Part shown: positions 61,592-64,000 of the stretch, in pieces | How positions within the stretch are numbered: position 1 is the stretch's first letter | Layout of the letters: the number at the start of each line of letters is the position of its first letter | Source of the DNA: Luzula sylvatica | Lineage: Eukaryota > Streptophyta > Magnoliopsida > Poales > Juncaceae | Assembly: GCA_946800325.1 (NCBI GenBank) | Contig: OX326958.1 | Coordinates: 64,212,366 to 64,276,365, forward strand | Length of the DNA stretch: 64,000 nt | Reading direction: 5' to 3' | The notes under the pieces: generated by a model | What the model was told of the DNA's origin: nothing | Seen by the model: the letters and a program-made list of their open reading frames with translations, nothing else | Database searches by the model: none | Program-made: the position numbers and the translations under genes

Positions 61592-63604
61592 TCAAAAGGT
61601 AGAATTTTGCCGCATCCATTTTGTAGCGGACCATTTCTCTCCACTCAAAACTGGGCATCCACCATGAACACTTTTAAAATCTGATTCGCCATTTAGTCCC
61701 TGGATAAATTTGCCAAAAAAAAAAAATACATTTAACAGAACACCAAAATATTTTATATTTTGTGATATTAAAAAATTATCGATTGTACCATGCTCCAAAA
61801 AAGTACTGCGTCTCCTTTAACCGGTTTAACACAAATTCCTACGACTTTTTCTCCTCCGCAGCTACATTCACCTTCTCCAGCCTTAATACGAAAATTAGAT
61901 TAAAAAATTTATGAATAAATTAACTAATTAATAGAAATTAAAAAAAGTAAAAATATCACGATTTCAAGAAATTAGATTTGAACTTACCATAGGAAAATGT
62001 GTTTCGCCACCTTCTACATCCTCGGTTAAATACATAAGCATCGTTGCTATGCGTTGTCCTCCTCTTTTTAAATTAAACTATAAACTCAAAATTTGAACTT
62101 CGAATTTTAAAGGAATTTTTAAAAATTTGAAATGTGAACAAAAGTTACGAATAAAGAAATTGACCTCATCTGCAAAATAATCATGATGTGGCCTATAATA
62201 CTGGTTTTGTTCGTATCTGCAACCTTTCAAGTATTAGATAAAAATGCAGAGGTCAAAAATTAACAAAACTAATTTCCAATTATCATAATTATCATATTAA
62301 AATTTATGTATCACCTTAATACTTGAATAAGCTCTCCATTTTCTTGGGGTATCTGAGAAAACACTGAAATTCTCTTTTCTATTGCCTAAATAAAACAAAG
62401 AATATGAATTTATAAAAACATTTATTTTCAAAAAGAAATATTTTGGAATTAAAATAAAATAAAATAAAATAAAATACCTGTACAATGGGAAATTTCTTCT
62501 CTTTAGTATCCAAAAACATACCAGAGCTTGTCCTCACATCACTTTTTACACCCTAAACAATACTACACAAAATATAATGAGAGAGAGAGAGAATAAAATT
62601 GTATTATAAGAATATAAGAATGTTTTACAAAAATAAAAATAAAATTCAATAAGAAAATGATTAGCTTGCCTTTCCAGTTTTGATATCTACTACAGTGGAT
62701 ATTTTGAGACGCGGTTTAGCTATTGCTTTTAAGAAATCACATTCCTTCAAAAAGTATATTAAAATGAAAAGGGTAAAAATAGTAAATAAGTCGACAGCTA
62801 AATTCGGTACCTCTGAACTCAAGAAATTCCGCAGAAGAATTATTCGAGGAGACCAACTAAGAATTTCAGGCTTAACCTAATAAAAATAAAATAACAGAAC
62901 CAATTTTGACTTATTTTGCAATTCTAAGTTTAGAAATATCTGAATGGAAAAAGAGAGGATCGTACCAATCCGAGTCGCAAAGCGATTGTGTCCATGTCAT
63001 TTTCCCAATTAGATACTCCTAAATAAAGAACCAAAATGAAATAAAGGTCAAATTATGATAGAAATTCAAAACATAGACATAATTATAGAAGCAAATGTAA
63101 AATAGAAAGAAAAAAAGGCGTACCAGAAGCATGTTGCTCCAATCGGTGAATAAATGCTAATTGAACTAACGAACCTGTAAGCATCAAAATCAGGGAATTT
63201 GTTCCAATTTCAATATATTTGTTTAGAAAATGAAAAATCAAACATGACGAAGTAGCCCTGAACACGAACATCTATCAAATAACCAATTCTTAAGTACTCG
63301 ATCCCAAATTCGACATGGGATTCACTGAAATATAGAGAATTATAACTAATTTAAGCAACAGGCAATAACTTTCTCGACAAATTTACTTCAAAATAGTTTT
63401 ACTAAACCAAAACGCCTAATCAAATCAGTAATCACTACCATTCTCGAATTCCCACATATTACATATAACTGCACCAAATCGACAAAATCAACAGATAAAC
63501 CCTACTCCGATTGCACGAAAGAAGAATGAAACAGAGATAGTACCGATGATCATACCGATGGAGATGAAGGTGAGCAACGCAAGGATATACCTCGAAGACG
63601 GCAT
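61592..63604 (-). CDS. Prolyl 4-hydroxylase (2-oxoglutarate/Fe(II) oxygenase), ten exons, about 264 aa
   Basis: Minus strand exons: 63544-63604, 63124-63174, 62966-63018, 62811-62876, 62670-62744, 62478-62552, 62315-62385, 62165-62216, 61988-62077 and 61789-61881, plus a last coding exon 61592-61699, so eleven blocks if the 66-base intron 62745-62810 is real. The protein starts MPSSRYILALLTFISIGMII, a signal anchor typical of ER/Golgi P4Hs, then SLVQLAFIHRL, closest from memory to the Arabidopsis P4H9 type. Catalytic parts: RTSSGMF, PHHDYF (Fe ligands His161 and Asp163), GGQRIATMLMYL, GGETHFP, GDAVLFW, HGGCPV (His241) and the oxoglutarate-binding Lys251 in SGEKWSATKW. It hydroxylates proline in cell-wall glycoproteins such as extensins. 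One intron starts with GC (GGAAAG/GCAAGC). The coding lengths sum in frame to the TGA at 61592-61594. Confidence 0.92.
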
Positions 63605-64000
63605 GATCGGATTGGGTCGGATATTACAGCGAGCAAAGAATTCAGAAAAGACAGTGCAGAAAATAAGCTTGAAATTCGAGAATAAATCTAGTAACGGAGG
63701 CGGAGCGGATCAATCGGTAGATCCGCTCCGAAAAAGGAAACCGCTTTTCCCCGCTCGTGGTTCTTATTTCTGTGTTTATTTCATGTAACGGGGAGATTTG
63801 TTCGTCGTAAATGATTTGCTACGTTACTTATTTGATAAATGAACGGGATTTAATTACACCGAATCTTGTGCATTGACTAATTGACTTATGTCTCACTCTT
63901 CTGTCCATTCAAATTTATTTTTTGTCCGGTTGTGCTAAACTGGAGACGTCCGTTTGCTTTCTCTGATGTTGCATGAATACTTCAAAAGTGGCCACATCAG
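63605..64000 (-). promoter_or_regulatory. 5' leader and promoter region of the P4H gene
   Basis: This region upstream of the P4H start is missing from copy 1. It contains a perfect 11-bp inverted repeat CGGAGCGGATC/GATCCGCTCCG (63701-63711 and 63720-63730) with an 8-base loop, about 100 bases from the ATG. No clear TATA box seen on the minus strand. Confidence 0.55.

Larger units (their letters stand above)
56330..64000. repeat. Segmental duplication, copy 2 (runs off the right edge)
   Basis: Colinear with 13790-29400 minus element D. It keeps the undisturbed D target site near 58400 and the full prolyl 4-hydroxylase gene. It has its own insert at 59664-60134. The last bases (63964-64000) match copy 1 from about 29391, so the duplication continues beyond the window. 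Confidence 0.87.

Overview
This is nuclear DNA of a flowering plant. The evidence is intron-bearing plant genes (inositol polyphosphate multikinase, prolyl 4-hydroxylase, pectin acetylesterase), Ty1/copia retrotransposons with a tRNA-iMet type primer binding site, plant MITE families, and very AT-rich spacers with long TAA/TTC/CT microsatellites. I cannot name the species. Only about 3 kb is host gene sequence; most of the rest is transposons nested in transposons.

Layout. 1-7605: a young copia element (element A, + strand) with an intact 1323-codon gag-pol. Its 5' LTR lies left of the window. It is followed without a gap by the 3' part of a related, decayed element C (7606-12074) into which it appears to have jumped. 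About 13790-29400 and 56330-64000 are two direct copies of one segment, roughly 7.7 kb each. Copy 1 is interrupted by a complete but decayed minus-strand copia element D (16543-24385, TSD GTTTT). D in turn carries two solo LTRs (19591-20609 and 22427-24007). Copy 2 still has the uninterrupted D target site. 31475-41790 is a decayed minus-strand relative of A (element B), cut by three solo LTRs that each have matching 5-bp TSDs. 41791-49273 is AT-rich spacer with a Harbinger-like element and a Mutator-like MITE.

Host genes. An inositol polyphosphate multikinase (IPK2 type, one small intron) lies at 49274-50306 (+). A 5'-truncated pectin acetylesterase lies at 53095-55425 (-). A complete ten-exon prolyl 4-hydroxylase lies at 61592-63604 (-). 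Its duplicate at 27437-29030 has lost exon 1 and the promoter.

Most interesting. (1) Dense arrays of a CGTTRTAACG palindrome (two inverted AACGG cores) occur in the 5' leader of elements A and B, and independently inside an unrelated solo LTR at 33831-35206. (2) A long noncoding block lies between pol and the 3' LTR in A, B and C. The same block lies inside the LTR of the solo element at 22427-24007. This suggests the polypurine tract moved downstream, shortening the LTR and leaving fossil U3 in the internal region. (3) The nesting and the preserved empty site allow the insertions to be ordered in time.

All alignments were done by eye. Family names rest on recognisable motifs, not on database searches.
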